Shown piece after piece: positions 61,589-61,834 of a DNA stretch of 61,834 nucleotides. The translations under genes and the position numbers were made by a program. Origin of the DNA: Sulfurovum sp. (GTDB taxonomy: Bacteria > Campylobacterota > Campylobacteria > Campylobacterales > Sulfurovaceae). Where the stretch lies: assembly GCA_020721345.1 (NCBI GenBank), contig DYMX01000003.1, positions 1 through 61,834 on the forward strand. Direction: 5' to 3'. The notes beneath the pieces were generated by a model, which saw only the letters and a list, made by a program, of their open reading frames with translations, ran no database searches and was not told the DNA's origin. Numbering within the stretch: the stretch's first letter is position 1; every line of letters begins with the position of its first letter.

Positions 61589-61834
61589 TTACTCATAAGC
61601 TTTCATTAGTTGTGGCGCTCTTCGCAGGTTTGCACAAGCAGCTATGAGACTGAAGTGTTCCTAGTTTTTCTCCAGTCCCAAATATCTGGTTTGCTTGAAA
61701 TTCATATGATGCTTCATAAAAACAAAGGCTAAATCAGAGAAAGATATAGTTGCTATCACTATCACCTGACCCCTATATCCCATAGATAATATTGTTATTG
61801 AGAGATTTTTTAGAACATTAAAGCACGGAAATAT
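61589..61834 (-). pseudogene. IS5/IS1182-like DDE transposase relic
   Basis: In another minus-strand frame the segment MKHHMNFKQTRYLGLEKN (start of text at 61717), an in-frame TAG at 61661-61663, and then ACANLRRAPQLMKAYE to a stop at 61589-61591 resemble the C terminus of IS5/IS1182-type DDE transposases (KTRYxGLxKN...ANL). The frame runs open to the window edge at 61834 but is diverged. It is probably two nested relics with the IS256 tail. No intact gene lies in 61368-61834. Confidence 0.55.

Noticed and set aside
1-61834. CRISPR arrays, tRNA or rRNA genes
   Set aside because: I saw no regularly spaced direct repeats and no tRNA- or rRNA-like sequence in the intergenic regions. Short or unusual RNAs could still be missed by eye.

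Overview
The window is a chromosomal stretch of a Campylobacterota (epsilonproteobacterial) genome. It is AT-rich and densely packed, with many ATGA or TAATG gene overlaps and frequent TTG/GTG starts. Its gene neighbourhoods are ones I recall from Campylobacter, Helicobacter and Sulfurimonas-type genomes: ilvC/dprA/ruvX, queA-tatC-tatB, ftsZ-ftsA-PPIase, DUF2018-ispB-hemA-proS-hemC-ubiD, and ubiX-coaD-tmk-hisS. Truncated globin, Amt and an RND pump suit a free-living Sulfurimonas/Sulfurospirillum-like organism, but the genus is inference. About 60 protein genes are supported. I found no tRNA, rRNA, CRISPR array, prophage or intact insertion sequence.

Layout. 1-1.6 kb: ilvC tail, dprA and an exported thioredoxin-like protein. 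1.7-8.5 kb: exported GH3 hexosaminidase, then a TetR-controlled TolC/adaptor/RND efflux operon with a clear operator. 8.5-15.7 kb (minus): ruvX, NlpC/P60-SPOR lipoprotein, queA, tatC, tatB, YgiQ-type radical SAM protein and a DEAD-box helicase with a long leader. 16-21.5 kb: SEC-C (YchJ-like) protein, flavodoxin-like protein, truncated globin, DUF455 ferritin-like protein, MBL hydrolase, a frameshifted amt and an HsrA-like orphan regulator. 21.6-25.5 kb (minus): cmoB, ppiA, a small unknown gene, RNase Y and 5-FTHF cyclo-ligase. 25.6-38.4 kb (mostly plus): ftsY, DegT aminotransferase, lpxK, argB, thrC, LysM-3D protein, ABC-F ATPase (minus), M48 protease, prmC, DUF4149, deoxyinosine glycosylase, apaH and a membrane protein. 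38.4-44.3 kb (minus): ATP-grasp ligase with its partner lipoprotein, then ftsZ, ftsA and a SurA/PpiD-type PPIase. 44.4-56.6 kb: bioA, Sel1-like protein, rsmH, FtsL-like protein, DUF2018 and the ispB/heme/menaquinone operon. 56.6-61.4 kb: thiE, peroxiredoxin, PerR-like regulator, ubiX, coaD, tmk and hisS. 61.4 kb-end: transposase relics.

Most of this is housekeeping: division, envelope synthesis, protein export, translation, heme and quinone synthesis. The observations most worth a second look are these. (i) A three-copy dispersed repeat has a hairpin stem that co-varies between copies; one copy probably lies in the thrC leader and two abut gene 3' ends. (ii) An ATP-grasp (glutathionylspermidine-synthase-like) ligase is paired with a lipoprotein ending in a Ser-rich GG tail. 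It resembles E. coli YgiC/YgiB and may be a peptide-modification system on a surface lipoprotein. (iii) The ammonium transporter carries a one-base frameshift in a short A tract. (iv) The HsrA-type regulator lacks a phospho-acceptor. (v) A DegT aminotransferase is coupled to lpxK.
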